Positions 1-9,334 of a DNA stretch of 64,000 nt are shown here, piece by piece. The notes beneath the pieces were generated by a model. That model was not told the origin of the DNA, did no database searches, and saw nothing but the letters and a program-made list of their open reading frames with translations. Position 1 is the stretch's first letter. Every line of letters begins with the position of its first letter. The translations under genes were made by a program, and so were the position numbers. This stretch comes from Hyperoodon ampullatus (Eukaryota; Chordata; Mammalia; Artiodactyla; Ziphiidae): assembly GCA_949752795.1 (NCBI GenBank), contig CATKHW010000008.1, positions 3,348,001 through 3,412,000 on the forward strand, given 5' to 3'.

Positions 1-1752
1 ACTTGATTCCCTTATGGAGACATATCAATATATAGGTTTTAAGATTCTTACTAGTCAGATATATTCCTCTGTGTGGAATAGGGGTGTTGAGTCCCGTTCA
101 CAGAGGAAGGTGTAGGATTTGTCTATTCTGTATTTGCTTCATGGAATGGTACCAGTGCTAATATCAAAGTGTGGTTTTATGCATCACCCCACATCTCCTT
201 TCCCCTTATCAGGCATAAGAGTGTTTTCTCAATGTGAGACTCTGTTCTCTTTCCTAACTCAGTTCATGTGTAGCCATGTTTACAGGACCTTCATAAGTGA
301 TATCTTATGATAAGTTTCTTTTTCTGTGTGACTTATTTCACTTAGAATCATCGTGCCTAAATCCACTCATTATGCTGTTACTGGCTTTATGACATTGATT
401 TCATGTCTGAGTGATATTCCGTTCTACAAAATTACCACAAGTTCTTTATGCAATTTTCTCTTTCCTGGAATACTTAAGTTGTACTGAAGTTGAGGTTCTT
501 GTATGCAGAGCAGCCTTAAATTTTGGGGTGCCTGTGTCTTGTTGATATTTAGTCTTCCCAAGTTATATGCCCATGAGTGGAAGTGCCCTATGCTCGGTAG
601 CTTTGTATTTTAGATGTTTTAGGAAACAGCATACACTTCTTCAGAGTGGGTCTTGGATATTTATACCACACCCATCAGCGTGACTAGCTCCCTGTTCTCC
701 ATGGCCTTTCCTGCATTTCTGGTTTGTACACATTTTTTTGGATGGCCTTTCTGAGCAGTGGAAATTGAGACTTCTTTGTTGTGCGGATTTGCATTTCCCG
801 CTTGCTTGGTTGGCCAAAAACTCTGTATGTGTTTTTTTCCTGAAGATATTCACGAAAAAAACGCATACACCCTTTTGCCCAACTGCATCATGTTAGAAAT
901 TCTGCTGCTTTTCATATGCTTTAAATGTGAGTCCAATCTCCCTTTTGAAATCTGTTTCCTACAATTCTGCCTCTCATTCAGATCCTCTTCGTTGCCTTAC
1001 CTGAATATATTTTTGGACGTTGGTTATCATTTTTATCTTTGCAGGTCTTTGTATTGTTTGCTCCTGAGCCCCATTTTGCAACTCGCATTTTGTGTGAGCG
1101 GGTCGCCAAACCATTGTATTGCTTCCGGCCCTATTCTGGTTCTGGGGAGGCAGGCTGAGCCTTTGGTTAATTCTTCTTCCTAATGGGAAATTAGAGTGGC
1201 ATGTGCCTGTCAAAACTCCTACAGCTAGTCTCTCATTGGTTCCCCCTCTTCCCGTTTATCCTCTGCACAAATTGCAAACTGTGTGAAACAGGAGGTTAAA
1301 GGTGCTGATTCTCCAAGTGGGGAGATTGTTAGTAATTTGGCTGGAATGGCGAACCCCAGCACCAGGAGATCAAAAATGAGGTGGATTTTAGACACCTTTC
1401 CTGGTCACACGGTGTACATTCGTCTTGGTTTCCCAGGCATGTTTTCGCTGTCGGAAGATTCCCTTGAACCTGCAGATTTGGGACCCAAGGAATGGGAATC
1501 AGGCAGTATTACTTTAAAAGGTCTGCCTTTACTCACCCAGCCTCTCTAAGATCTCTTAGCGTGCATAGCTTCCTGCCTTATATATCATCCTGCTGTGGGT
1601 CTACATGTGTTCAATCCATGTTACATCGTAGCCCTTTAACAAAAGTTGTAAGAAGTTTTGTCTGTCTCACTGTTTTTATAAATAGTTTTAAATTTATTTT
1701 TATATTGGTTACAGCTGATTTTCAAAGGTCTGTTTTTTGCTGCTGTACATCC
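1..1752. repeat. Diverged L1-derived satellite monomer (U1)
   Basis: This monomer opens with ACTTGATTCCCTTATGGAGA, the same phase mark that opens later monomers at 10879, 12612, 14357, 16095, 17833 and 19570. It is 1,752 bp to the next mark. Positions about 130-880 run in the order of an antisense L1 3' end: 3' UTR-like text, then the 'GACTTATTTCACTTAGAATC' stretch, then the region before the palindrome. It is clearly more diverged from the central monomers than those are from each other. It shares variants with the truncated monomer at 19570-19879, for example AATAGGGGTGTTGAGTCCCG. The open frames in it are chance frames. Confidence 0.85.
809..884. repeat. Imperfect palindrome of satellite monomer U1
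   Basis: An inverted repeat is centred near 846.5 (GAAGATATTC). TTGGCCAAAAA on the left faces CCCTTTTGCCCAA on the right, and GTATGTGTTTTTTTCC faces CGAAAAAAACGCATAC. Several mismatches show decay relative to the copy at 13421. Confidence 0.7.
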
Positions 1753-3225
1753 ACTTGATTCATGTACTGTGAGACAACAATAAATTCTTTTTCAGATGCT
1801 TACCAGTCATTTATATTATTTTCCAGTGACTTGAGTGCGCTGAGTGCAGTTCTTTGAGGTACCATGTAGGCCTTGTCAGTTATTCAATTTGGTACTTGGA
1901 ATGGTGTCTTTGCTAATTTCAACCTCCCCGATAATACCTCACCCTTCCCCACCTTTTCCGTTTAGCAGCCTTATGTTTATTTTCTACATATTTGACTATG
2001 TTTCTATTTTGTAATTTATTTCATGTGTAGCCATTTTTGATTCCACCTTTAAGTGACATATTATGATATGTGTCTTTTTCTTTCTGTCATATGTCACTTA
2101 GAATGATCGTATGTAACTCCTCCAGAGTTGTTACAACTGGCCTTATTTCATTGATTTCTGGATGAGTAATATTCCACTCTACATAAGTACCCCAACTCTT
2201 TTATCCATTTTATCCTTCCAGGGACATTTAGGTTATATCCAAGTTGAGGCCCTTTTTAACAGAGAGGTGGTAAACGTTGGGGTGCCTGTTTTCTGTCGAT
2301 TTTTGTTTTTCCGAAGGTATACGCCCATGAGTGCAAGTGCCCTATGCTCTGTAGCTCATTTTTTAGATGTTTTAGCAAACACAATACAATTCTCCAGAGT
2401 GGCCGTTGGCAAATTACATTTGCACTATCAGCCTCACAGGGCTCCCTTTTCTCCTCACCCTGTCCTACATTTCTGGTGTTTACACTTTATGTGGATGGCC
2501 CTTCTGACTGATGTGAAGTGATACATTTTGAAGTATAGATTTCCAGTGCCCACCTGTTTTGTTGGATAAAATGTGTGTATGGCCTTTACTTGAATATATT
2601 CAGAAAAAAATGCATACGCCCTTTTTGGCCAACTGCATCATTGGCGATGTTCTGCCCCTTTTCTTTTGCTTTAATGGGGAGTCCTTTCCACCTCTTCAAA
2701 TCTGTTTCCTGACAATCTCCCTTGCTTACAAGTCCTTTTCTGTGACTTACCTCAAGACATTTTTTGATGATAGATATTTTCAACTCTGCAGTTTCATGAA
2801 TTTTAGTGCCCCTGAGTTCCATTTTTCAACTTGTGTTTTTGGAAACTGGACACAAAACAGCGGGATTTCCTCTAGCCCTATTCTGTTTCCGTTGGCAATT
2901 CTAGCCTTTGATGAATTTGTCTTCCGGATTTGAAATTAGAGTGGCATGTGCCTGTCTGAACACCTAGGACGTGTCTCTAAATATTTCTCTTCCTTCCGCT
3001 TCATCCTCCGGACAAATTCCAAACTGAGTGCAACAGGATGTTGACGGTGCTGATATCCCCAAGTGCGGAGATTGTTAGGAAAGATGCTGGAGGGGTGAAC
3101 CCGAGCACCAGGCGATGAGGAGATGAGGTGCCTTTTCCAAACTGTTTCCGATCAAACGGTGTACCATCCTCTAGGTGTGACAGGCATGTTTTAGCCGTAG
3201 GAATGGTCCCGTGCATGTACGGAGA
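1753..3225. repeat. Diverged L1-derived satellite monomer (U2), right end lost
   Basis: The phase mark recurs as ACTTGATTCATGTACTG at 1753. The order of blocks follows the other monomers through the motif near 3150-3215 (TCCTCTAGG, then CATGTTTTAGCCGTAG), which aligns to TTCTCTAGG and CATGTTATAGCTGTAG of later monomers. Homology fades near 3225, about 270 bp short of a full monomer. Divergence is as high as in U1, so both look like old, unhomogenised copies stranded outside the main array. Confidence 0.75.
2560..2633. repeat. Decayed palindrome of satellite monomer U2
   Basis: The centre GAATATATTC (2592-2601) is intact. The right arm (ATGCATACGCCCTTTTTGGC) matches the central-array version, while the left arm (TTGGATAAAATGTGTGTATG) has diverged, so only part of the stem would pair. 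The centre lies 1,750 bp from that of U1. Confidence 0.65.
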
Positions 3226-3410
3226 ACACCAGGAATTTTGCCAAATCAGTGCCTCCCCGAACCGCAAACTGGGGAATTTTTAAGCTACGGCTACACATAT
3301 GTCCATTGAGGGCCTTGGGAAATAGGCAGAGTCCAAACTTTAGATGATTGAACTCTTCGGGATCAGAAGTGCTCACCATCGGCCTTGCTTAGTTTACATT
3401 TTATCTGTCA
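3226..3410. other. Unassigned spacer between satellite and L1 scrap
   Basis: No gene, RNA or repeat family is recognised here. It includes short frames on both strands but no coding signature. It may be a further diverged monomer tail or unique DNA joined to the satellite edge. Confidence 0.4.
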
Positions 3411-3652
3411 TTGATAGATGATGTCAATAAAAATATCTATTTTTTTTCAGATTATTTCCCCTTATAGGTTATTGCAAAATATTCAGTGTAGTTCCCTGTG
3501 CTATACAGTAGTTCCTTGTTGATGATCTGTTTTATACATAGCAGTGTGTATGTGTTAATCCCAAACTGTTAATTTATCCCTTCTCCTACCTTTCCCCTTT
3601 GGTAATAATAAATTATAAGATTTTATACTTCTCAGAAATGGGGAATCTGAAA
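3411..3652 (-). mobile_element. L1 3' UTR fragment
   Basis: The stretch around 3451-3600 (GTTCCCTGTGCTATACAGTA, then GTGTTAATCCCAAACTG, then CCCCTTTGGTAATAATAA) is the antisense of the 3' end of cetartiodactyl L1 elements, as I recognise it. Only about 200 bp is clear and no ORF2 sequence is attached. The same 3' UTR order is seen, more diverged, inside each satellite monomer. Confidence 0.7.
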
Positions 3653-3666
3653 GAGAGGTATCATTT

Positions 3667-3668
<2 letters not shown>
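3653..3668. repeat. SINE target-site duplication, left copy
   Basis: GAGAGGTATCATTTTC is identical to the copy at 3918-3933. The two exactly bracket the SINE and its T-tract, which is the signature of L1-machinery retrotransposition. Confidence 0.95.

Positions 3669-3725
<57 letters not shown>
3669..3725. repeat. (T)57 tract, SINE A-tail in antisense
   Basis: An uninterrupted T run directly after the left target duplication is the poly-A tail of the minus-strand SINE. Its length is prone to slippage and to sequencing or assembly error. Confidence 0.95.
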
Positions 3726-3726
<1 letters not shown>

Positions 3727-3852
3727 TGATACGCGGGCCTCTCACTGTTGTGGCCTCTCCCGTTGCGGAGCACAGGCTCCGGATGCGCAGGCTCAGCAGC
3801 CATGGCTCACGGGCCCAGCCGCTCCGCGGCATATGGGATCCTCCCAGACCGG

Positions 3853-3862
3853 GGCACGAACC
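3853..3862 (-). promoter_or_regulatory. Pol III B box of the SINE
   Basis: The minus strand reads GGTTCGTGCC, close to the tRNA B-box consensus GGTTCGANNCC. It lies at the expected distance downstream of the A box at 3895-3905. Confidence 0.75.
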
Positions 3863-3894
3863 CGTATCCCCTGCATCGGCAGGCGGACTCTCAA

Positions 3895-3905
3895 CCACTG
3901 CGCCA
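3895..3905 (-). promoter_or_regulatory. Pol III A box of the SINE
   Basis: The minus strand reads TGGCGCAGTGG, matching the tRNA A-box pattern TRGCNNAGYGG near the 5' end of the SINE. Confidence 0.75.
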
Positions 3906-3917
3906 CCAGGGAGGCCC

Positions 3918-3933
3918 GAGAGGTATCATTTTC
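3918..3933. repeat. SINE target-site duplication, right copy
   Basis: GAGAGGTATCATTTTC is an exact match to 3653-3668 and marks the 5' boundary of the minus-strand SINE. Confidence 0.95.
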
Positions 3934-4550
3934 AATGGAAAAGCATTCAAAACAAGATTGAAGTTTCAGCCAAGAGTATTCGATGTACATCCTTGGGAAT
4001 AAATCACTTCATTTCTCTAATGTTGACCTGACAAATAAGACAGACGTCTTCACTGAACTTGCTTATAATAAAGTGATGGAAATATCAAATGTAAGTCTTA
4101 GAAACATCGTATTTTACCCGAGCCTTATACACTGCTCTATGTTAACTACAGTTTGGCTCACACATCTGTTCATTGAAGTTACAATGTTCTCAATTTCTGT
4201 TACTGATCCTCCAGAGTGGACCCCAACAGGAGTCCCTGTGCCCAGTGTCATTGGATCTAACAGATCAAGACTGAGTTTGGTTCAGAAGCAAAGGAAACTT
4301 TATATTTTGAAAACAGAATGGAGAGGTGAGAGCATGCACTACCCCGCGGGCTGTGGGCTGGGCTGCTTTGTAGGGATCCCATCAGCGTCAGCAGGAGGGA
4401 GGGGATGGAGCTCTCGAGGCCTGGGTTGGCTGCAGCTCAGGCTCTATGTCGCAGAGTCTGCATGGGACCCCACTAGCTGAGGTGTCAGCCCAGCCATTCT
4501 GCACTAGGAAATCGGGTCTGAAGTGCCGGGTGTGGGACCTCTGCATGTGG
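3934..4550. other. Unassigned DNA beside the retroviral remnant
   Basis: No repeat family or gene is recognised. A 165-residue open frame (3983-4480, plus strand) has no recognisable domain and an irregular composition, so I do not call it a gene. The part from about 4320 is GC-richer and could belong to the 3' LTR of the adjacent endogenous retrovirus, but I cannot define LTR ends. Confidence 0.35.
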
Positions 4551-4603
4551 AACCCTAGGAGCACGTGAAATTAGACAAAGCACAAAGGAAAAACAGGTTA
4601 GAC

Positions 4604-4614
4604 TTTATTTTATT
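4604..4614 (-). promoter_or_regulatory. Tandem overlapping AATAAA polyadenylation signals (minus strand)
   Basis: The plus strand TTTATTTTATT gives two overlapping AATAAA hexamers on the minus strand. They lie downstream of the env-like remnant in the retroviral orientation, so they fit the R region of a 3' LTR. The hexamer is common, so the assignment rests on position. Confidence 0.4.
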
Positions 4615-5029
4615 GCCCAGATTCTCTTTTTATCTCCCAGGAATTTTTAATGAACGTTGCCGGTGATGAACACCTCCTCTGCTTTTTGTCCCGTTCCTCA
4701 CTCTTGGGGTGCTGAGGGTGCAGACCCCTGTTTTGTAACTGCTTCATGCTGAGGTGGGAGACCGCATACATGGGGGGAGGGGCAAAACTTCTCCCCAGCA
4801 GCCTCCAGGTGAGTTTGATTGTCCCAAGGCTTCCTGCCTCACTGCTCGTCCACCTGAGCACCAGCATAGGAAGTGTTATAGATTCTAATGACCTTTAATG
4901 GTCCAGGAAAGACATGCACAGAGATGCTGCGGTGGCAGGTTTCACCCCACCCCACATTTGTTCAGCGACCTTAGGCTGACGGTTTTTGCCAGCCTAGATG
5001 CTCTGACCAGTAGTCTGTGCTTTCTTTAA

Positions 5030-5310
5030 TTAGGTCCCTGAATTAATGTATAAACAGCACCATGTGTCAGAGTCCTGCCCGCATAACTCCCAGACAGTCC
5101 ATGGTCAGTGGTGATCCAGGACCATGACGTCCACTGAGTCAACGGCCTTTTGAAGTAGCCAGCAGTCCAGCCGGCCATATTGGCCACCATCACCGTGTTT
5201 TCTGTAGGGATTTCTATGGTGAAAGCGTGATATACGTTTCCCCCGCCAAGCTTATTAGCTCCCGTCTGGGTGCAGTAAGTCCTGCAAGCAGTAGTCTGCA
5301 CTTTTGGGGC
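5030..5310 (-). pseudogene. Possible env transmembrane-subunit remnant
   Basis: On the minus strand, just past the integrase remnant, one frame carries a Cys-x7-Cys-Cys pattern (CGQDSDTWCC) followed by LYINS. This resembles the conserved cysteine region of the gammaretroviral env transmembrane ectodomain. Stops interrupt the frame on both sides. A neighbouring frame stays open for 91 codons (5026-5301), and I do not regard it as a functional protein. No fusion peptide or membrane anchor is identifiable. The assignment is an inference from the cysteine pattern and the gene order. Confidence 0.4.
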
Positions 5311-5420
5311 ACAGACTTGTTTCCTGAGAGAAACTCCAGGTCAAGTGATGGTCACACGAGTCATCTTGGGGGCCCATTGCGCCCGTTTGTCTCTCTGGAG
5401 GTTGGAGTTGGATGGCCTCC

Positions 5421-5600
5421 TCAGTCGAGGTCAGTGTGTCCACAGAGCGACCCCTGCAACTTCAGGGCATGATGGGTGGTTAGGATCACCACGTGGCTTC
5501 CTTTTCCCTTAGGAGGGAGCTGGCCTTGCAGGCTGCTGATTCCCACCTTTTTAGATACCCAAGTATCCTGGCCTGATGGGGCGGTGGGCAAAGCCCTTGG
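5421..5600 (-). pseudogene. Retroviral integrase C-terminal remnant
   Basis: One minus-strand frame reads GQDTWVSKK and then VVILTTHHALKLQG, about 20 residues apart, and a tryptophan-histidine pair follows in a shifted frame. The spacing and the VILTT...ALK core match the C-terminal DNA-binding domain of gammaretrovirus-type integrases. Neither the zinc-binding N-terminus nor the catalytic core is seen upstream. Within about 50-100 bp the sequence instead becomes RT connection domain, so a large internal deletion has joined the two. Confidence 0.6.
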
Positions 5601-5644
5601 TGACCATAGTTTATCATACCTGAAGGGCATTCTTGTGTTGCTCC

Positions 5645-6450
5645 ATTTCAAGTGGTCCCAGTTTTTGCACTAAGGCTCCAAGGTCGATTAATCTTTGACC
5701 GGGTATGTAAAGGTCAAAGGGTTTAGCTAAATTAGGGAGTTCCTGGGCAAGGGCCTGAATTGACTGCTCTTTCCATTCTTGAAAGGCTGCTTCTGGATTC
5801 TATTAAAAAGGTTCATCATCTTTTCGTGTCAGTGTTTCATGTAGAGGCCCAGCTATTAGACTGTAGTTATGGATCCAGATGCAGAAAACCTTGGCCTCCC
5901 CAGGAACCCCTAAGCTGTCTTCTAGTTTTAGAAGAGGTAAGGCTGCAAATGGCTTCTTCCCTATCCTGGGATGCGTTTCTCCGAATATCTGTGAGAATTA
6001 AGCCAAGGCATGTCACCTTAGCCTGGGATATTTGAGCCTTTTTCTTGGACACCTTCTATCCTTTCTTGGCTAGGTAGTTCAGAGGTGTCTTTAGTAGGCC
6101 GGGCGATCAGAATGTCATCTGCACATTGAAGGAGGGTTCCCTTTTACAGAGGTAGAACTTTTAGGTCTTTAGAGGACATTTCCCCAATGATGGTGTGGGG
6201 ATTTTTGAACCATTGGGGCAGGACGGCCCAGCATTATTGCTTTTGTTGCATGTTGTGTTCTGCCACTCACAAGCCAAAAATTCTTGTGACTCTGAGATGA
6301 GTGGAATACAGAAGAAGGCATCATTGAAGTCTAATACAGAATGCCATGGCCTGGTGGATGGTAGACTGACCAGCAGTGTGTAGGAAATAGGAGCTACTTG
6401 ATGTATATCCTCAGTGGCTTCACTGACTGTCTTGATATACTTTACCAGGT
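5645..6450 (-). pseudogene. Retroviral reverse transcriptase remnant
   Basis: The N-terminal side is visible with VSEATEDIHQVAP and the catalytic motif A as LDFNDAFF (about 6310-6337). A frame change follows near 6230-6260, then VLPQWFKNPHTIIGEM, an in-frame stop, and the motif C position reading LQCADDILIA (Asp-Asp at 6114-6119). After another frame change comes SKKKAQISQAKVTCLG near 6050 and a TRRQLR-type thumb segment. The connection domain follows as LPNLAKPFDLYI near 5700-5740. Polymerase order and spacing fit gammaretroviral RT. The aromatic residue normally before x-Asp-Asp is Cys here, and together with the stops and frameshifts this excludes activity. Confidence 0.8.
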
Positions 6451-6456
6451 CTGCAG

Positions 6457-6644
6457 CAGCCCATGGGGCTCTCGTGGTCAGGCCAATCCCAGGATATGGA
6501 GCTCACGTGGGCTGCACCTCCACCCCCACAGCCCACGGGGCTCTCGTGGTCAAGTCCCTCCCAGGGTATGGAGCTCACCTGTGCAGCTACCCAGCAGCCC
6601 ATGAGGCTCTCATAGTCAGGCCCTTCCCAGGATATGGAGCTCCC
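6457..6644. repeat. Three-copy 50-bp repeat upstream of the RT remnant
   Basis: Three copies of a 50-bp unit lie at about 6457-6506, 6529-6578 and 6595-6644, at spacings of 72 and 66 bp. Each begins CAGCCCAYGRGGCTCTC, has TCAGGCC or TCAAGTCC in the middle, and ends CAGGRTATGGAGCTC. The unit abuts the start of the recognisable RT, so it is probably a local amplification inside the decaying pol gene. Confidence 0.8.
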
Positions 6645-6649
6645 TTTGG

Positions 6650-7837
6650 GCAGGTACCCAAGAAGGGCTGGAAACACAGGATCCGTGCACATAGCCCACC
6701 TTGCAGAGAACCCCCAGCTCACCTGTTGCTCACAGCTGACACAGAACACCTCAGAGCAGGACTTGAACTAACATACAGCAGCTCTGACAGGTCTGTGACC
6801 CCAGGTATCACTCTGTGCGGCCTCTCTCTGCCTGGTCTTCCAGACACTTCCACTGCATCCAGGGCCCCAGGCCTCTATCTCCACCCAACATCACTCCTCT
6901 CCCTGACTCCTGGGTTCCTCTCATTAGGATAGGGTCTTCTTGAAGTTGTTTTCCACTCATGGACCAGATAAAATGATTAGAAAACAAGCTGCAGCTGCAG
7001 CCCCTTGTCTATCCTGACTCTTAAGAGCCCACACCTGTTCCTTGGGCCTGGCCCGTTTAGCAAGGCTCATTTTTTGCAACTGTGAGCCCCTGAGGAGTGA
7101 GGACTGGCTGATTTGGGCAGCCTGACACTGCCTGCCAGCCCTCCCCAGGTGTGCCTGTGTTGAGATCAATATAAGCACCTCTCCAGTCAGCAAGAGCTCC
7201 TGTAGCTGTGCCTGACGCCATATTCTCTGCCCCGTCAGCAGTGTCGGGGCTGGGGTGGTGGGAGGGAGTGAGGGGCCGTGGCTTTGTGGGTGGCCCAGTT
7301 TGAGGGGGGCTCTGCTGGACTTCCTGCAGGAGTTGCCAGGCTGCCACCTGCTAAATAAGAGGATATGTCACCCATACCTGCCACTGGAATTTCTCCCCAA
7401 GCAGAGGTGAGGAAGTAAAAAAGCAGCGGGGGCCGTGGCAGGAGGGGTATCTCAGGCAGGGAAATGGAAAGCTTCCAGAAGAGCATCTGGGGCCAGGACC
7501 ATCCTGGCTGGCCTGCTGCCACCAAGTCGGCCTGCATGCTGTCGCTGCTGTGGCTCCACAGCCCTTGCTCTAGGCTTGCAAGTTCTTGTACCTATTCAGG
7601 TATTTTACCTGGAAAGGGTGGGAAGATTTCAGCTGCAGCAGGACTGGGATACAGCTCACATTTACTCACAGACGCCTCGACATAGTCCCCCAGCTTTGCA
7701 ATGAGGATGTTCCTTGTGGGGGGGAGCGCTGCTGACTGCATGGGAGATGATTTCTCACTTCTGACCAACTTAAGAATTTGTTACCACTGGAACAAGTGCC
7801 CTGATACGATTTTCCTCTGTATAAATGGTGGGTTCTG
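6650..7837. other. GC-rich stretch without a recognised gene
   Basis: Several 60-170 codon open frames occur on both strands, as expected for GC-rich DNA. A minus-strand frame (7057-7347) has proline-rich text followed by LADWRGAYI, which faintly recalls the gag-protease junction of some class I elements. That would fit its place upstream of RT, but I cannot confirm it. No CpG-island promoter, exon chain or RNA gene was recognised. Confidence 0.3.
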
Positions 7838-8040
7838 TTTTTTTTTTTTTTTTTTTTTCCTTTTTTCTTTTTGGTTCAAGGTAGGTTTTATTTATTCCTC
7901 TTTTTTTTAATTTAGAGATATAAACATGGTAATAATGCATTAATATAAAGACGTCTATATGAAGGGAAAAACTTTTTTCTGTTCTATTTTATTAAATGTT
8001 ATTTATTTATTTTTAATTTTTTAAAATTTCTTTATTTCTT
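7838..8040. repeat. T-rich/AT-rich tract
   Basis: A 21-base T run (7838-7858) is followed by T-rich and AT-rich low-complexity DNA to about 8040. It may hold the poly-A tail of the following minus-strand L1 and an older tail. No target duplication was identified. Confidence 0.6.
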
Positions 8041-9334
8041 TTATAGAGCAGGTTCTTATTGGATATCTATGTTATACATATAAGTGTGCACATGTGAATC
8101 CCAGTCTCCCAATTCATCCCACCACCACCCACCCATGGTGTTCCCCCCTTGGTGTCCATATGTTTGTTCTCTACATCTGTGTCTCTACCTCTGCCCTGCA
8201 AACCGGTTCATCTGTACCATTTTTCTAGGTTCCACATATATGCATTAATATACAATATTTGTTTTTCTCTTTCTGACTTACTTCACTCTGTATGACAGTC
8301 TCTAGATCCATCAAGGTCTCTACAAATGACCCAATTTCATTCCTATGTATGTCTGAGTAATATTCCATTGTATATATGTACCACATCTTTATCCATTCGT
8401 CTGTCTGTGGGCACTTATGTTGCTTTCATTACCTGGCTATTGTAAATAGTGCTGCAATGAACATTGTGGTGAATGTGTCTTTTTGATTTATGGTTTTCTC
8501 TGGGTATATGCCCAGTAGTGGGATTGCTGGATTATATGGTAATTCTATTTTTAGTTTTTTAAGGAACCTCCATTCTGTTCTCCATAGAGACTGTATCGAT
8601 TTACATTCCCAACAATAGTGGAAGAAGGTTCCTTTTCTCCACACCCTCTCCAGCATTTGTGGTTTGTAGATTTTCTGATGATGCCCATCTAACAGGTGTG
8701 ACGTGATACCTCATTGTAGTTTCGATTTCCATTTCTCTAATAATTAATGATGTTGGGCAGATTTTCATGTGCATCTTGGGCATCTCTATGTCTTCTTGTA
8801 AGAAATGTCTATTTAGATCTGCTTCCATTTTTGTATTGGGTTTTTTGTCTTATTAACGTTGAGCTGCATGAGCTGTTTATATATATTCGAGATTAATCAT
8901 TTGTCCATTGATTCGTTTGCAAATATATTCTGCCATTCTGAGGGTTGTCTTTTCATCTTGTTTGTAGTTTCCTTTGCTTTGCAAAAGCTTTTACATTTCA
9001 TTAGGTCCCATCTGTTTCGTTTCTTTTTTTTATTTCATTACTATAGGAGATGGATCAAAAAAAGATCTTGCTGTGATTTACGTCAGAGTATTCATCGTAA
9101 GTTTTCCTCTCAGAGTTTTATACTGTCCGGTCTTACATTAAGGTCTCTAATCGATTTTGAATATATTTTTATGTATGGTGTTGGGGAGTGTTCTAATTTC
9201 ATTCTTTTACATATAGCTGTCCACAATTCCCAGCACCACTGACTGAAGAAACTCTCTTTTCTCCATTGTAAAGTCTTGCCTCCTTTGTCATAGATTAGTT
9301 GACCATAGGTGTGTAGGTTTATCCCTGGGCTTTC
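8041..9334 (-). mobile_element. L1 3' end, copy A (5'-truncated, antisense)
   Basis: The plus strand starts in L1 3' UTR (CATATAAGTGTGCACATGTG) and runs through the C-terminal part of ORF2. On the minus strand a frame at 8429-8656 reads [20 protein letters not shown] then ALFTIAR, typical of the ORF2 C-terminus. The downstream frame at 9110-9358 carries MKLEHSPTPYIKIYSKSIRD, an internal ORF2 segment. Stops and frame changes make it inactive. The homology stops at 9334 inside the TTTATCCCTGGGCTTTC motif, where the T tail of a second L1 begins. Confidence 0.9.

Larger units (their letters stand above)
3669..3917 (-). mobile_element. CHR-type tRNA-derived SINE
   Basis: On the minus strand the element starts GGGCCTCCCTGGTGGCGCAG and ends in a long A tract, seen as T on the plus strand at 3669-3725. 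The body is the tRNA-derived SINE abundant in whales and relatives, with the characteristic GAGCCATGGCTGCTGAGCC and CTGTGCTCCGCAACGGGAGA blocks. It is non-coding and would be transcribed by RNA polymerase III from an internal promoter. The perfect 16-bp target duplication and the 57-base uninterrupted tail suggest a fairly recent insertion. Homopolymer-rich open frames over it are artefacts. Confidence 0.95.
4551..7350 (-). mobile_element. Class I (gammaretrovirus-like) endogenous retrovirus, 3' half, badly decayed
   Basis: Reading the minus strand from high to low coordinates, the order is reverse transcriptase, RT connection, integrase C-terminus, probable env transmembrane remnant, then an overlapping pair of AATAAA signals. 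This is the pol-env-LTR order of a simple retrovirus. The RT and integrase blocks resemble class I (gamma-like) elements. There are several frameshifts and stops, and the region that should hold RNase H and most of integrase is missing. Sequence between 6650 and 7350 may be gag/protease debris but is not firmly recognisable. LTR boundaries are not defined, so the outer limits given are approximate. Confidence 0.65.

Noticed and set aside
1283..1549. Open frames in satellite monomers such as the 88-residue frame here
   Set aside because: The equivalent region in other monomers is interrupted or frame-shifted, and there is no conserved protein.
3555..3898. Poly-Lys and poly-Phe open frames
   Set aside because: They translate the 57-base T tract and body of the SINE.
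3793..3917. tRNA gene, from A and B box matches
   Set aside because: The boxes belong to a tRNA-derived SINE head. No clover-leaf or anticodon arm is preserved, and a SINE body and tail follow.
3983..4480. 165-residue plus-strand frame as a gene
   Set aside because: No recognisable domain and no flanking exon or promoter signals. It lies between a SINE and a retroviral remnant.
6414..6932. 172-residue plus-strand frame as a gene
   Set aside because: It is antisense to the retroviral pol remnant and its GC-rich flank, and its repeats reflect the 50-bp triplication.
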